Shown: positions 36,551 through 43,613 of the stretch, in pieces
Numbering within the stretch: position 1 is the first letter of the stretch
Layout of the letters: each line of letters starts with the position of its first letter
Source: Bacilli bacterium
GTDB taxonomy: Bacteria > Bacillota_I > Bacilli_A > RF39 > UBA660
DNA length: 43,613 bases
Assembly (NCBI GenBank): GCA_900752905.1
Contig: CAADWX010000015.1
Span: 1 to 43,613, forward strand
Direction: 5' to 3'
Notes under the pieces: model-generated
Told to the model about the DNA's origin: nothing
Seen by the model: only the letters and a program-made list of their open reading frames with translations
Database searches by the model: none
Made by a program: the position numbers and the translations under genes

Positions 36551-37006
36551 ATGAAAAACAAAGGTTTTACATTAGTTGAACTTATGGCTGTTTTAGTTGT
36601 ACTTGGTATTGTTGCTACAATCGTAACAACAAAAGTGTTAAATTCATTAAACTCATCAAAAAGTAATTTATGCCATAATGTTATGTCAGATATAAAAGAT
36701 TCCACTAAATCATGGGCAGGTGATAATATATATATATTGCCTGTAACAAATAAGGAAGAAAATGAAGTATCTGAGAATATAGATACTGTATTAAGTGATG
36801 ATTATAATGAAAATTATAATACACTAATATTAACTCTTGGTTATTTGCAAAAAAATGGATATATAAGTAATGATATAAAAAATCCAAATGAAAATAATGA
36901 TGATCAAGAAACCAAAATAACTTCTGATTTAAAAATTAAAATTGTTTATAAAGATAATAATTATGAATATATTATTGATGATGAAGATTATTTATGTGCT
37001 AGGTGA
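36551..37006 (+). CDS. Pseudopilin 1 (type IV prepilin-like)
   Basis: The 151-residue protein starts M-K-N-K-G then F-T-L-V-E-L-M-A-V-L, a class III prepilin signal with Glu at position +5 after the cleavage site and a hydrophobic helix to about 27. Cys41, right after the helix, and Cys149, three residues from the end, could form a disulfide across the globular domain. The middle (about 60-135) is acidic and Asn-rich. It belongs to the ComGC/GspG-like type; whether it serves DNA uptake or a pilus is not decidable. The start lies 8 bases behind frr with only a weak ribosome site (AGGCG). The next gene is a tandem paralogue. Confidence 0.88.
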   Translation: MKNKGFTLVELMAVLVVLGIVATIVTTKVLNSLNSSKSNLCHNVMSDIKDSTKSWAGDNIYILPVTNKEENEVSENIDTVLSDDYNENYNTLILTLGYLQKNGYISNDIKNPNENNDDQETKITSDLKIKIVYKDNNYEYIIDDEDYLCAR

Positions 37007-37011
37007 TGTAA

Positions 37012-37455
37012 ATGAAGAATAAAGGTTTTACTTTAATTGAGCTTTTGGCTACATTAGTTATTATTTCAATTGTTTCAGTAATATCTGTATTGGCTGTAAA
37101 TAAAGTTTCTGAAAATAGTAGGTTAGATCTTTGCAATACACAGGTTAAAAATATAAAATCTGCAGCAATGCTTTGGGCATCTGATAATAAATTTTTACTT
37201 CCAACAACTGATGAAACAACTGATGAAAATGAAGGATTAATAAATTTATCTGATTTACGAAACGGCAATACTGATATTAACTCTTTATACAGTGGTCTTG
37301 TATTAACTATAGGTGATTTAGTAGAAGAGGGCTATATAGATGAAGATATATATGATCCAATTTCAAAAAAAAATATACCTATTGATACAAAAATAACTAT
37401 ATGGAAATCAAAAAAAACATATAATTATAATGTTGATTATTATTGCAATAAATAA
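37012..37455 (+). CDS. Pseudopilin 2 (tandem paralogue)
   Basis: The 147-residue protein has the same build as its upstream neighbour: M-K-N-K-G then F-T-L-I-E-L-L-A-T, Cys41 in L-D-L-C followed by a W-A-S-D-N segment (W-A-G-D-N in the first one), and a Cys (145) three positions from the end in Y-Y-C-N-K. The shared Cys pair, the W-A-x-D-N and the T-I-G-D/T-L-G-Y-L segments point to a tandem duplication with later divergence. GGTGATGTAA overlaps the upstream stop and serves as its ribosome site. A terminator follows, so it ends the frr-pilin unit. Confidence 0.88.
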   Translation: MKNKGFTLIELLATLVIISIVSVISVLAVNKVSENSRLDLCNTQVKNIKSAAMLWASDNKFLLPTTDETTDENEGLINLSDLRNGNTDINSLYSGLVLTIGDLVEEGYIDEDIYDPISKKNIPIDTKITIWKSKKTYNYNVDYYCNK

Positions 37456-37468
37456 TTGTTATCTTATT

Positions 37469-37501
37469 AAAATACATAGAAATTATTCTATGTATTTTTT
37501 T
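37469..37501 (+). terminator. Rho-independent terminator of the frr-pilin unit
   Basis: AAAATACATAGAA, loop ATTA, TTCTATGTATTTTTTT: a 13-pair perfect stem. Confidence 0.9.
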
Positions 37502-37539
37502 GTTCTTAAAAATATGATAAAATATATATGGTGGTTATT

Positions 37540-38265
37540 ATGTTATACAGTTCTTGTGATAATAAAAAGATTAAAGATATAAAAAAGTTAAATATAAAAA
37601 AATATAGGGATTTAGAAAATAAATATTTGGTAGAAGGTGAACATTTAGTAAGAGAAGCTTATAAAAAAGGTGTTTTAGAAACTTTAATTATCGAAGATGG
37701 ATGTGATTTTAAACTTAATATTGATACTATATCTGTAAGTTATGATGTTTTAAAATACATAAGTGAACTCGAAACACCTCAAAAGATGATGGGAATTTGT
37801 AAGAAAATTGAAAGTAATGATATTGGGAATAAAGTCCTTATTTTAGATCAGATACAAGATCCTGGTAATCTTGGAACAATTATAAGAAGTGCTGTAGCGT
37901 TTTCTTTTGATACAATTATTTTAAGTAATGATTCTGTTGATTTATATAATTCAAAAGTCATCAGAGCAAGTCAAGGTATGATATTTAATTTAAATATTAA
38001 AAGATGCAATTTAACTGATATTATACCAATGTTAAAAAAAGAAAATTACAAAATATTTGGAACTAGAGTAACTGGTGGAAATGATATAAAAAGTATTGAA
38101 AAAAATAATAAATTTGCTATAATAATGGGAAACGAAGGTAATGGGTTATCTTTAGATATTCAAAAACTTTGTGATAAATTTATTTATATTAAAATGAATG
38201 AAAAATGTGAGAGTTTGAATGTTGGTGTTGCTACCAGTATAATATTATATGAACTCAGTAAGTAG
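37540..38265 (+). CDS. SpoU-family RNA 2'-O-methyltransferase (TrmH/RlmB-like)
   Basis: The 241-residue SPOUT enzyme has an N-terminal substrate-binding part (L-V-E-G-E-H-L-V-R-E-A) and the knot domain with the three SpoU motifs: Q-D-P-G-N-L-G-T-I-I-R-S-A (motif 1), I-M-G-N-E-G-N-G-L (motif 2) and M-N-E-K-C-E-S-L-N-V-G-V-A (motif 3). It methylates a ribose in tRNA or rRNA; the target is not evident. The usual motif 3 is P-x-x-x-x-x-S-L-N-V-S/A, so N-V-G here is close. The start at 37540 follows GGTGG. rimM follows after 9 bases, so it belongs to the rimM-trmD operon. Confidence 0.92.
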   Translation: MLYSSCDNKKIKDIKKLNIKKYRDLENKYLVEGEHLVREAYKKGVLETLIIEDGCDFKLNIDTISVSYDVLKYISELETPQKMMGICKKIESNDIGNKVLILDQIQDPGNLGTIIRSAVAFSFDTIILSNDSVDLYNSKVIRASQGMIFNLNIKRCNLTDIIPMLKKENYKIFGTRVTGGNDIKSIEKNNKFAIIMGNEGNGLSLDIQKLCDKFIYIKMNEKCESLNVGVATSIILYELSK

Positions 38266-38274
38266 GTGATTCTA

Positions 38275-38766
38275 TTGGACTTTATATATTTAGGTAAAAT
38301 CGTTAATACTCATGGTATTAAAGGAGAGGTAAGAATATTATCTTATGTTGATTTTAAAGAAGAAGTATTTAAAAAAGGAAATAAATTATATATTGGAAAG
38401 AATAAATGTTTAGAAATAATAAATACTTATAGAGTCCATAAAAATTATGATATGGTAACTTTTGATGGAAAAGATAATATAAATGATGTTTTAAAATATA
38501 AAGGTTTAGATGTTTATGTAAATAAATCTGATATTAATTATAATGGTTTTTTTGATGAAGATTTAATAAACTTAGATGTATATTCAAGCGATAAATATAT
38601 TGGTAAGATTGAAAGTATATCTTTTGGTAAAAAGTATGATTTTATAAATATTAGAAGTTTAGAAAATAAAAAATTTATTGTTCCAAAAATTGATGAATTT
38701 ATAGAAAAAGTTGATTTAGAAAATAAAAAAATATTTATTAAAGAAATAAAGGGGTTATTTGAATGA
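38275..38766 (+). CDS. rimM: 16S rRNA processing protein RimM
   Basis: The 163-residue protein assists 30S head assembly and binds S19. It starts with the family pattern F-I-Y-L-G-K-I-V-N-T-H-G-I-K-G-E-V-R and ends in the PRC-barrel domain with F-I-V-P-K-I-D-E-F-I-E-K-V-D. The TTG at 38275 is the preferred start because AGGTG lies six bases upstream; the GTG at 38266 is in frame but would sit on that ribosome site. Its stop overlaps the trmD start by 4 bases. Confidence 0.93.
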   Translation: MDFIYLGKIVNTHGIKGEVRILSYVDFKEEVFKKGNKLYIGKNKCLEIINTYRVHKNYDMVTFDGKDNINDVLKYKGLDVYVNKSDINYNGFFDEDLINLDVYSSDKYIGKIESISFGKKYDFINIRSLENKKFIVPKIDEFIEKVDLENKKIFIKEIKGLFE

Positions 38767-39443
38767 AAATAGATATATTAACTCTTTTTCCAGGAATGTT
38801 TGATGGTTTCTTAAAAGAGTCTATAATTGGAAGAGCAATTAAAAATAATATAGTTGAAATTAATATTTATAATTTTAGAGATTATTCAAATGATCCACAT
38901 AAGAAAGTTGATGATTATGGATATGGTGGTGGGGCTGGTATGGTACTTATGCCACAGCCTATTTATGATTGCTTGATGAGTATTAAAGATAAAGATTCGT
39001 ATGTTATTATGATGACTCCACAGGGACATAAATATAATCAAAAGAAAGCTTATGAATTTAGTAAAAAGAAACATATAATTATATTATGTGGTCATTATGA
39101 AGGATTTGATGAAAGAATAAGAAGCTTTTGTGATGAAGAGGTTAGTATAGGTGATTTTATATTAACTGGTGGTGAAATTGCTAGTCAAGTTATTGTTGAT
39201 AGTGTTGTTAGATTACTTGATGGTGTTATAACTAATGAATCATTAAAAGATGAGTCCTTTAATAATAATTTACTTGACTATCCAGTTTATACAAAACCAG
39301 TAAGTTTTAATGGTATGGAAGTACCCCAGATACTTTTAAGTGGAAATCATGAGTTAATAAATAAATGGAGATATGATAAAAGTATAGAAAGAACAAGAAT
39401 AAGAAGGCAAGATTTATTGGAAAAGAGTGATTATCATGAGTAG
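38763..39443 (+). CDS. trmD: tRNA (guanine-37-N1) methyltransferase TrmD
   Basis: The 226-residue SPOUT enzyme makes m1G37. The family motifs are all there: L-T-L-F-P-G-M-F, the D-D-x-x-Y-G-G-G-A-G-M-V-L block, the knot I-L-C-G-H-Y-E-G-F-D-E-R-I and I-G-D-F-I-L-T-G-G-E. The C-terminal helical domain is short but present. AAAGGGG lies upstream of the ATG inside rimM. It overlaps the following small gene by 8 bases. Confidence 0.98.
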   Translation: MKIDILTLFPGMFDGFLKESIIGRAIKNNIVEINIYNFRDYSNDPHKKVDDYGYGGGAGMVLMPQPIYDCLMSIKDKDSYVIMMTPQGHKYNQKKAYEFSKKKHIIILCGHYEGFDERIRSFCDEEVSIGDFILTGGEIASQVIVDSVVRLLDGVITNESLKDESFNNNLLDYPVYTKPVSFNGMEVPQILLSGNHELINKWRYDKSIERTRIRRQDLLEKSDYHE

Positions 39444-39891
39444 TAAGTATTCATTACAAAAAGAAAGCAAAGAAAACGCTAAAATCAAGCTTAATAAAGG
39501 AAAAATAAATGGTTATAAAGTAAAACCTAGAAACAGAGTAAAAGAAATATCTAAGGTTAATTCTGTTATGATAGTTAATCCTTCTTTTATTGATAAAGTT
39601 TTAAAAAGAAAAATAAAGAAAAAATTAGATTTTTATCTTCAATATATAATTAATGTTTTAGATGATGATGATGATTCTGATGATACTGATTTAAAATTAG
39701 CTTTAAATGATGTAGCGCGTTTTAAATCAATAATAGAATATAAATATAGCAAATATCTTGATCAAAAATATATAAAATTATTAATTAATAAATTAAATTT
39801 ACTTGAACACGAGATTAAATTAAAAATTGTATATAAACAAGTCCCAGAACTTGACTATGAAAACGAAGAAACTAAAGGAAAATCTAGATAA
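39436..39891 (+). CDS. Unknown basic protein between trmD and rplS
   Basis: I do not recognise this 151-residue protein. The first 60 residues are strongly basic (many Lys, K-V-K-P-R-N-R), then two or three helices follow with an acidic run D-D-D-D-D near residue 78. There is no signal or membrane helix. The start at 39436 follows AGAGTGA and overlaps trmD by 8 bases; the GTG at 39427 is in frame but would sit on that ribosome site. The operon position suggests an RNA-linked role, but that is only inference. Confidence 0.7.
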   Translation: MSSKYSLQKESKENAKIKLNKGKINGYKVKPRNRVKEISKVNSVMIVNPSFIDKVLKRKIKKKLDFYLQYIINVLDDDDDSDDTDLKLALNDVARFKSIIEYKYSKYLDQKYIKLLINKLNLLEHEIKLKIVYKQVPELDYENEETKGKSR

Positions 39892-39935
39892 TAAATAATA
39901 AAAGAATATAAAAATAATAAAATTAATTATAGTTA

Positions 39936-39964
39936 TTGATTTTTATAGGTAATTATGTTAAAAT
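39936..39964 (+). promoter_or_regulatory. Promoter of rplS
   Basis: TTGATT at 39936-39941 and TAAAAT at 39959-39964 with a 17-base spacer. Confidence 0.65.
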
Positions 39965-39969
39965 TATCA

Positions 39970-40027
39970 AGTGATCCGCTTATTAATATATTATAATGAT
40001 CAAAATTAAGAAAAGGAGTGAGACATC
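39970..40027 (+). promoter_or_regulatory. Possible L19 mRNA leader
   Basis: The untranslated leader holds GTGATC (39971-39976) and GATCA further on (about 39998-40002), which can pair over TGATC/GATCA. L19 leaders that bind their own protein are known in Firmicutes; whether this one belongs to that family needs a covariance search. Confidence 0.35.
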
Positions 40028-40381
40028 GTGAATTTGATAGAAAAAATAACTGCTAGTCAAATTAGACATGATTTACCTGAATTCCGTGTTGGTGATACTG
40101 TAAGAGTAGATATTAACATAGTTGAAGGTAAAAGAGAAAGAATTCAATCATACGAAGGAATAGTAATAGCTATTAAAGGTTCTGGTGTAAGTAAAACTTT
40201 TACAGTTAGAAAATTATCTGCTGGTATTGGAGTTGAAAAAACTTTCCCATACAATATGCCAACTATTAAAGGTGTTACTGTTGTTAGAAAAGGTATGGTT
40301 AGAAGAGCTAAATTGAATTATTTAAGAGATTTAAAATCTCAACCAAAAATCAAAGAGCGTAGAGATAAGACAGCAGCATAG
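40028..40381 (+). CDS. rplS: 50S ribosomal protein L19
   Basis: The 117-residue protein is full-length L19, located at the subunit interface. The family core is seen: F-R-V-G-D-T-V-R-V, then [28 protein letters not shown] and R-R-A-K-L-N-Y-L-R. It starts with GTG at 40028 behind AAAAGGAG. A terminator overlaps its stop codon. Confidence 0.98.
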   Translation: MNLIEKITASQIRHDLPEFRVGDTVRVDINIVEGKRERIQSYEGIVIAIKGSGVSKTFTVRKLSAGIGVEKTFPYNMPTIKGVTVVRKGMVRRAKLNYLRDLKSQPKIKERRDKTAA

Positions 40382-40395
40382 CTTGTCTTATTTTT
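40365..40395 (+). terminator. Rho-independent terminator of rplS
   Basis: ATAAGACA pairs with TGTCTTAT, then TTTT. The stop codon of rplS lies in the loop region. lepB follows closely, so some readthrough is likely. Confidence 0.65.
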
Positions 40396-40413
40396 GTTTG
40401 AAAGGTGATAATT

Positions 40414-40917
40414 ATGAAAAAAATCTTAAAAGATATAATTCCTTATATTGTTATAATTGTTGCTGTAGTACTTATAAGAAGTTTTCTTGTAACTCCAGTT
40501 AGAGTAGCAGGTTATTCTATGTATCCAACTTTTGATGATGGTCAAATTCTTATATTAAACAAAACAAAAAAAGAATATAAAAGATTTGATGTAGTAGTTG
40601 TTAATTATAATGGTGAAAAACTTATAAAAAGAGTTATAGGACTTCCTGGTGAGCATATACAATATAAAAGTAATAAATTATATGTAAATGGTAAATATGT
40701 TAAGGAACCATTTTTAAATAGTGATGTAAAAACAAATGATTTCGATATTATTGATTTGATGATTACATCATTTATACCTAAAGATTCTTATTTAGTTTTA
40801 GGTGATAATCGTGAAAATTCTACTGATTCAAGAGTATTTGGATTTGTAAAAAGCGATGATATTTTAGGAACTACTGTTTTTTCAATTTTTCCCTTTACAA
40901 AATTTGGAACAATTTAA
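40414..40917 (+). CDS. lepB: Signal peptidase I
   Basis: The 167-residue protease removes signal peptides outside the membrane. One N-terminal helix (about 8-24) is followed by the catalytic Ser35 (G-Y-S-M-Y-P-T) and the general base Lys72 (L-I-K-R-V-I-G-L-P-G), and then the box G-D-N-R-E-N-S-T-D-S-R. It is of the short Gram-positive type. It cannot process the three prepilins here, which need a prepilin peptidase. The start at 40414 follows AAAGGTG; the GTG at 40405 overlaps this ribosome site. Confidence 0.96.
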   Translation: MKKILKDIIPYIVIIVAVVLIRSFLVTPVRVAGYSMYPTFDDGQILILNKTKKEYKRFDVVVVNYNGEKLIKRVIGLPGEHIQYKSNKLYVNGKYVKEPFLNSDVKTNDFDIIDLMITSFIPKDSYLVLGDNRENSTDSRVFGFVKSDDILGTTVFSIFPFTKFGTI

Positions 40918-40918
40918 T

Positions 40919-40959
40919 TTAAAAAAAGTTAATATAATTGAATATTACTTTTTTTTTTG
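40919..40959 (+). terminator. Rho-independent terminator of lepB
   Basis: AGT-(T)-AATAT pairs with ATATT-ACT with one bulge; A and T runs extend the stem. It overlaps the -35 box of the next promoter. Confidence 0.6.
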
Positions 40960-40966
40960 ATATAAT
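40938..40966 (+). promoter_or_regulatory. Promoter of the surface-protein pair
   Basis: TTGAAT at 40938-40943 and TATAAT at 40961-40966 with a 17-base spacer that contains a run of T. Confidence 0.7.
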
Positions 40967-40989
40967 TTTATAGAATCGGAGTTGAAAGT

Positions 40990-42351
40990 ATGGATATGAA
41001 TGAAATAGATTTCAAATCTAATCAAGAAAAAGTTAGAGAAAAAGAAACAAAGAAAGTAAAAAAAAGAACTAAATTAAAAAAAGGAATTATACAAAATATC
41101 TTTTGTATATTAAGTATATTATTTATAGTAATTTGTTGTATTTATTACGGTAAAAGACTTATTAAATATTATAAAATATACAATCCTAAAGGATCTAGTG
41201 ATAATACTGTTTATATGGCCCAATCAATTTTATCAAAAACGCCTTTTGTTACAGATGGTGATGGAGCTTATAGATTAAGTGGTAATGTTATCTATAAAGG
41301 TGAAGATGTAAATAATTATGTTGAATTTTCAAATCAATTATGGAGAATATTAAAAGTAAGAAGTGATAATTCTATAGAGTTAATATTAGATGATTATATT
41401 AATATTATGCCATGGAATAACGTTTATACAAGTTATGAAAAATCTGATATATATAGTTATTTAAATAATGTTTATATAAAATCATTAAATAAATCATTAT
41501 TAACTACTTCATCAGTATGTACTGATAGTATAACAAGTACAACAAAAATTACTTGTAGCAACTTAAATATTAATAACTATGTAAACTTGCTTGATGTATC
41601 AAGTTACTTAAATAGCATTCAAGATGGAAAGACATTTATATCTTTAGAAAATAATAAAATATGGCTTTTAAATGGTAATTCATCTTCAAAGAAAGTATGG
41701 AATACAAGTGGTAGTAGTATAACTACAAGTGATTCAAATTCTTTATATATGATAAAACCAATGATTACAATTTCTTCAACAAGTATACTTGATGGTGGAG
41801 ATGGTACAAAGGCTAATCCATACAAGGTTAAAGAAGAAAATAAAGAAATTATGGTTGGATCATATGTTAAATTAGATGATGACGTTTATAGAGTATTTGA
41901 TATAAACGATAAGGTAATAAAACTAGAACTTAATTCATTAAGTAAGAAAAGTTATACATATGGAAAGAATAACAAATTTGATGCTGATGTATCCGGAAGT
42001 TTAGCATATTATTTAAACAATACTTATTTAAATAGTTTATCTTATAAAGACAAATTGGTTAGTACAAAGTGGTATGTTGGAGAATATACAAAATCTTATA
42101 AAGATACAGAAAATGATTCAATAGAAGCATATGTTGGTATCTTAAATATGTCTGATATTAAATTTGGAAGTAGTTTACTTAATTATTATTTGTCAACACC
42201 AGTTAATGAGAAACTACATATTTATAATACTGTACTTGCAGAATCTAAAACATCAGTATCAAGACCTTTTAGACCTGCTGTTGCAATCAAGAAAAATGAA
42301 AAATTAAGTGGTAGTGGAACTAGTAGTGATCCATTTGTATTGGAGGATTAA
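40990..42351 (+). CDS. Membrane-anchored surface protein with two related modules
   Basis: The 453-residue protein has a basic cytoplasmic N-terminus (1-32, many Lys), one membrane helix (about 33-53) and a large outside part. That part holds two modules. Each has a W-R-I-L-K-V or Y-R-V-F-D-I strand after a V-x-F/V-x-L segment and a Y-L-N-N-x-Y helix. Each ends with a proline-hydrophobic stretch and a G-D-G-T/G-S-G-T-x-x-x-P turn (near 270 and at the C-terminus). I recognise no named family; similar modules occur on surface proteins of uncultured Firmicutes, by memory only. Its last bases carry GGAGG for the NAGPA-like gene 3 bases later, so the two are co-translated. Confidence 0.78.
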   Translation: MDMNEIDFKSNQEKVREKETKKVKKRTKLKKGIIQNIFCILSILFIVICCIYYGKRLIKYYKIYNPKGSSDNTVYMAQSILSKTPFVTDGDGAYRLSGNVIYKGEDVNNYVEFSNQLWRILKVRSDNSIELILDDYINIMPWNNVYTSYEKSDIYSYLNNVYIKSLNKSLLTTSSVCTDSITSTTKITCSNLNINNYVNLLDVSSYLNSIQDGKTFISLENNKIWLLNGNSSSKKVWNTSGSSITTSDSNSLYMIKPMITISSTSILDGGDGTKANPYKVKEENKEIMVGSYVKLDDDVYRVFDINDKVIKLELNSLSKKSYTYGKNNKFDADVSGSLAYYLNNTYLNSLSYKDKLVSTKWYVGEYTKSYKDTENDSIEAYVGILNMSDIKFGSSLLNYYLSTPVNEKLHIYNTVLAESKTSVSRPFRPAVAIKKNEKLSGSGTSSDPFVLED

Positions 42352-42354
42352 TTT

Positions 42355-43392
42355 ATGAAAAAGAAAACAAAAAAGAATAGAAAAATTAAGCCTTTTACAA
42401 TTATTATGATTATAATAGATATTTTTGTAGGAGGTTGCTTCTTCTTATTTTATGGACCATTTAAAGGTTTTAAAAACAAAATCATTTCAACTGCAATGAT
42501 TACAAAAACTCATCAATGGGTTGCTTATACTTTTTATAGTGAAGAAGAGGTAAGTAAAGTTGTTGCTTCTAATTCATATGTAATACCAGATGAAAATATG
42601 GATTTAGATGAAATTGTTATAGATACTTCCGAAAAGAAGCATTATGACAATGAATATGATAAAGAAATACTTACAAGAGAAAATGGCAACGATGATTATA
42701 AAATGATTGATGTTAAAGTTGGAAAATATGATGCTCACTTAGTCGCAGTATATGATCCTTCAAAAGTACAATTACTTACATCTCCTTCATTTAATACAGG
42801 TAAAGGTCAAGAAACTATGATAAAAATGTGTACAAGAAATGGCGCTAAGGTTTGTATAAATGGTGGTGGATTTCAAGATATAACAGGATATGGTAGTGAT
42901 ATACCAATTGGATATGTTATTAAAGATGGAGAAATAATTTGGTCAGATAATAATAATGCTAGTAATATAATAGGTATGACATATGAAAACAAATTATTAC
43001 TTATAAACGCTACAGGAGAAGAAGCTATTGCTGCAGGAATAAGAGATGGAATTGAATTTGGACCATTCTTAATTGTAAATGGAAAAAAGATATCGTCAAA
43101 TTCTGCTGCTGGAGGATACGATAGAGCTGCCCGTGTTGCAATAGGTCAAAGAAAAGATGGAGTAATATTATTCTTAGTTACTGAAGGAGTTCACACAAAG
43201 GGTCCTACATTAACAGAAATGGCTGATACTCTAGAATTATATGGTGCTTATAATGCAGCAAACCTAGATGGTGGTACTTCAGCACAATTAGTTGCTAATG
43301 GTAAATTAATAAATACACCAAAAAATGTATATGGAAAAACTATCGAAGGTGGACGTAGAGTAGTAACTGGTTGGGGATTATTCACAGATTAA
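42355..43392 (+). CDS. Membrane-anchored phosphodiester glycosidase family protein (NAGPA/DUF2233-like)
   Basis: The 345-residue protein has a basic start, one membrane anchor (about 12-35), a linker of about 80 residues and a C-terminal NAGPA domain (about 120-345). Family landmarks: I-N-G-G-G-F (here C-I-N-G-G-G-F-Q), a second strand with G-P-x-L-I-V-N-G-K, R-A-A-R-V-A-I-G-Q and the catalytic-region motif N-L-D-G-G-T-S-A-Q-L. Members cut GlcNAc-1-phosphodiesters or similar bonds and in bacteria act on the cell surface, possibly on wall polymers. The substrate is unknown here. GGAGG lies at the end of the previous gene. Confidence 0.92.
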   Translation: MKKKTKKNRKIKPFTIIMIIIDIFVGGCFFLFYGPFKGFKNKIISTAMITKTHQWVAYTFYSEEEVSKVVASNSYVIPDENMDLDEIVIDTSEKKHYDNEYDKEILTRENGNDDYKMIDVKVGKYDAHLVAVYDPSKVQLLTSPSFNTGKGQETMIKMCTRNGAKVCINGGGFQDITGYGSDIPIGYVIKDGEIIWSDNNNASNIIGMTYENKLLLINATGEEAIAAGIRDGIEFGPFLIVNGKKISSNSAAGGYDRAARVAIGQRKDGVILFLVTEGVHTKGPTLTEMADTLELYGAYNAANLDGGTSAQLVANGKLINTPKNVYGKTIEGGRRVVTGWGLFTD

Positions 43393-43413
43393 TAAAAAAA
43401 ATTAATTTTAGTA

Positions 43414-43442
43414 TTGAAAAAGGCAAGCATTTTTGATATAAT
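43414..43442 (+). promoter_or_regulatory. Promoter of tRNA-Met
   Basis: TTGAAA at 43414-43419 and TATAAT at 43437-43442 with a 17-base spacer, 19 bases before the tRNA 5' end. Confidence 0.8.
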
Positions 43443-43453
43443 CAAATTGCTTG
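43424..43453. repeat. Inverted repeat across the tRNA-Met -10 region
   Basis: CAAGCA...TTTGAT, centre ATA, ATCAAA...TGCTTG: arms of about 13 bases with one extra T and one mismatch. It covers the -10 box and the expected RNA start, so it may be an operator or a chance palindrome. Confidence 0.5.
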
Positions 43454-43460
43454 TTGATAT

Positions 43461-43537
43461 GGCGACGTAGCTCAGCTGGCTAGAGCGTTCGGTTCATACC
43501 CGAAAGGTCGAGGGTTCGATCCCCCCTGTCGCTACCA
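43461..43537 (+). tRNA. tRNA-Met (CAT), elongator type
   Basis: The 77-base gene folds as a complete tRNA with encoded CCA: acceptor GGCGACG/TGTCGCT (G-T at 1:72 and 7:66), D-arm GCTC/GAGC, anticodon arm TTCGG-TTCATAC-CCGAA with anticodon CAT, and T-arm GAGGG-TTCGATC-CCCCC. It closely resembles the Bacillus elongator tRNA-Met, including the 1:72 G-T pair and the D-loop. An initiator would have a mismatch at 1:72 and three G-C pairs in the anticodon stem, and tRNA-Ile2 cannot be fully excluded. Position 50:64 is an A-C mismatch. Confidence 0.95.
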
Positions 43538-43548
43538 ATATGAGTAAT

Positions 43549-43574
43549 AATAGATAGAAATATCTATTTTTTTT
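43549..43574 (+). terminator. Rho-independent terminator of tRNA-Met
   Basis: AATAGATA, loop GAAA, TATCTATT, then T6: an eight-pair perfect stem with a GNRA-type loop. Confidence 0.9.
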
Positions 43575-43613
43575 ATACATTTTAATCTTATTTGACATAT
43601 CAATACCATTGTA

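Noticed and set aside
43592..43597. TTGACA near the right edge as a promoter of the next gene
   Set aside because: Only the -35 box is inside the window; the -10 box would fall beyond the end, so it cannot be supported.

Overview
The window reads as one stretch of chromosome from a very AT-rich, low-GC Gram-positive type bacterium (Firmicutes/Bacilli, in the style of uncultured gut lineages near the Mollicutes such as RF39; this placement is inference). The support is: strong AGGAGG-type ribosome sites, TTGACA/TATAAT promoters, a tyrosine T-box leader, a heterodimeric ABC exporter behind a MarR regulator, and Firmicutes-like gene orders (rpsO-pnp, rimM-trmD-rplS-lepB). TGA is used as a stop and Trp is written TGG, so the code is standard and not the Mycoplasma code. 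Nearly all genes lie on the + strand; only a HIT-family gene is on the - strand. I see no insertion sequence, prophage or CRISPR array.

Layout. 1-4.6 kb: the end of a lipoprotein-like gene, then marR and two ABC exporter half-transporters. 4.7-9.9 kb: rhomboid protease, uvrA and two small unknown genes. 9.95-14.5 kb: T-box leader with tyrS, metG, then lysS. 14.5-17.8 kb: obg, a membrane acyltransferase squeezed in by overlaps, and truB. 17.8-20.4 kb: IscS/NifS-type cysteine desulfurase, a small thioredoxin-like protein and a secreted-thioredoxin/CcdA fusion. 20.4-23.4 kb: rpsO, an unknown gene, pnp. 23.4-27.2 kb: a lipoprotein and a 1081-residue protein that begins as a type IV prepilin and continues as Ig/FN3-like repeats with a Cys-rich end. 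27.2-31.5 kb: an unknown gene, HIT protein (-), and a very reduced SUF iron-sulfur system (sufC, one short SufB/D protein, sufS). 31.6-35.9 kb: an Rnf electron-transfer operon. 36.0-37.5 kb: frr and two tandem pseudopilins. 37.5-40.9 kb: SpoU-type RNA methyltransferase, rimM, trmD, unknown, rplS, lepB. 41.0-43.4 kb: a membrane-anchored surface protein and an NAGPA-type phosphodiester glycosidase. The end carries an elongator tRNA-Met and its terminator.

The most unusual part is the Rnf operon. RnfD and RnfG are fused in one protein with both covalent-flavin threonines present; RnfA and RnfE keep all four cysteines of the intramembrane 2Fe-2S cluster; but RnfB is cut to an 84-residue membrane anchor plus one Fe-S domain with no ferredoxin domains, and RnfC has a degraded FMN/NADH glycine loop. 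Two previously unnamed single-helix microproteins (32 and 42 residues, the second with a CxxCxxxC tail) are translationally coupled inside the operon. The membrane electron wire is kept while the normal soluble electron entry and exit points are altered, which suggests a different electron donor or acceptor. The neighbouring minimal SUF operon could supply the Fe-S clusters. A second theme is a cell surface built from pilin-like and Cys-containing proteins, with thiol-disulfide machinery encoded nearby.
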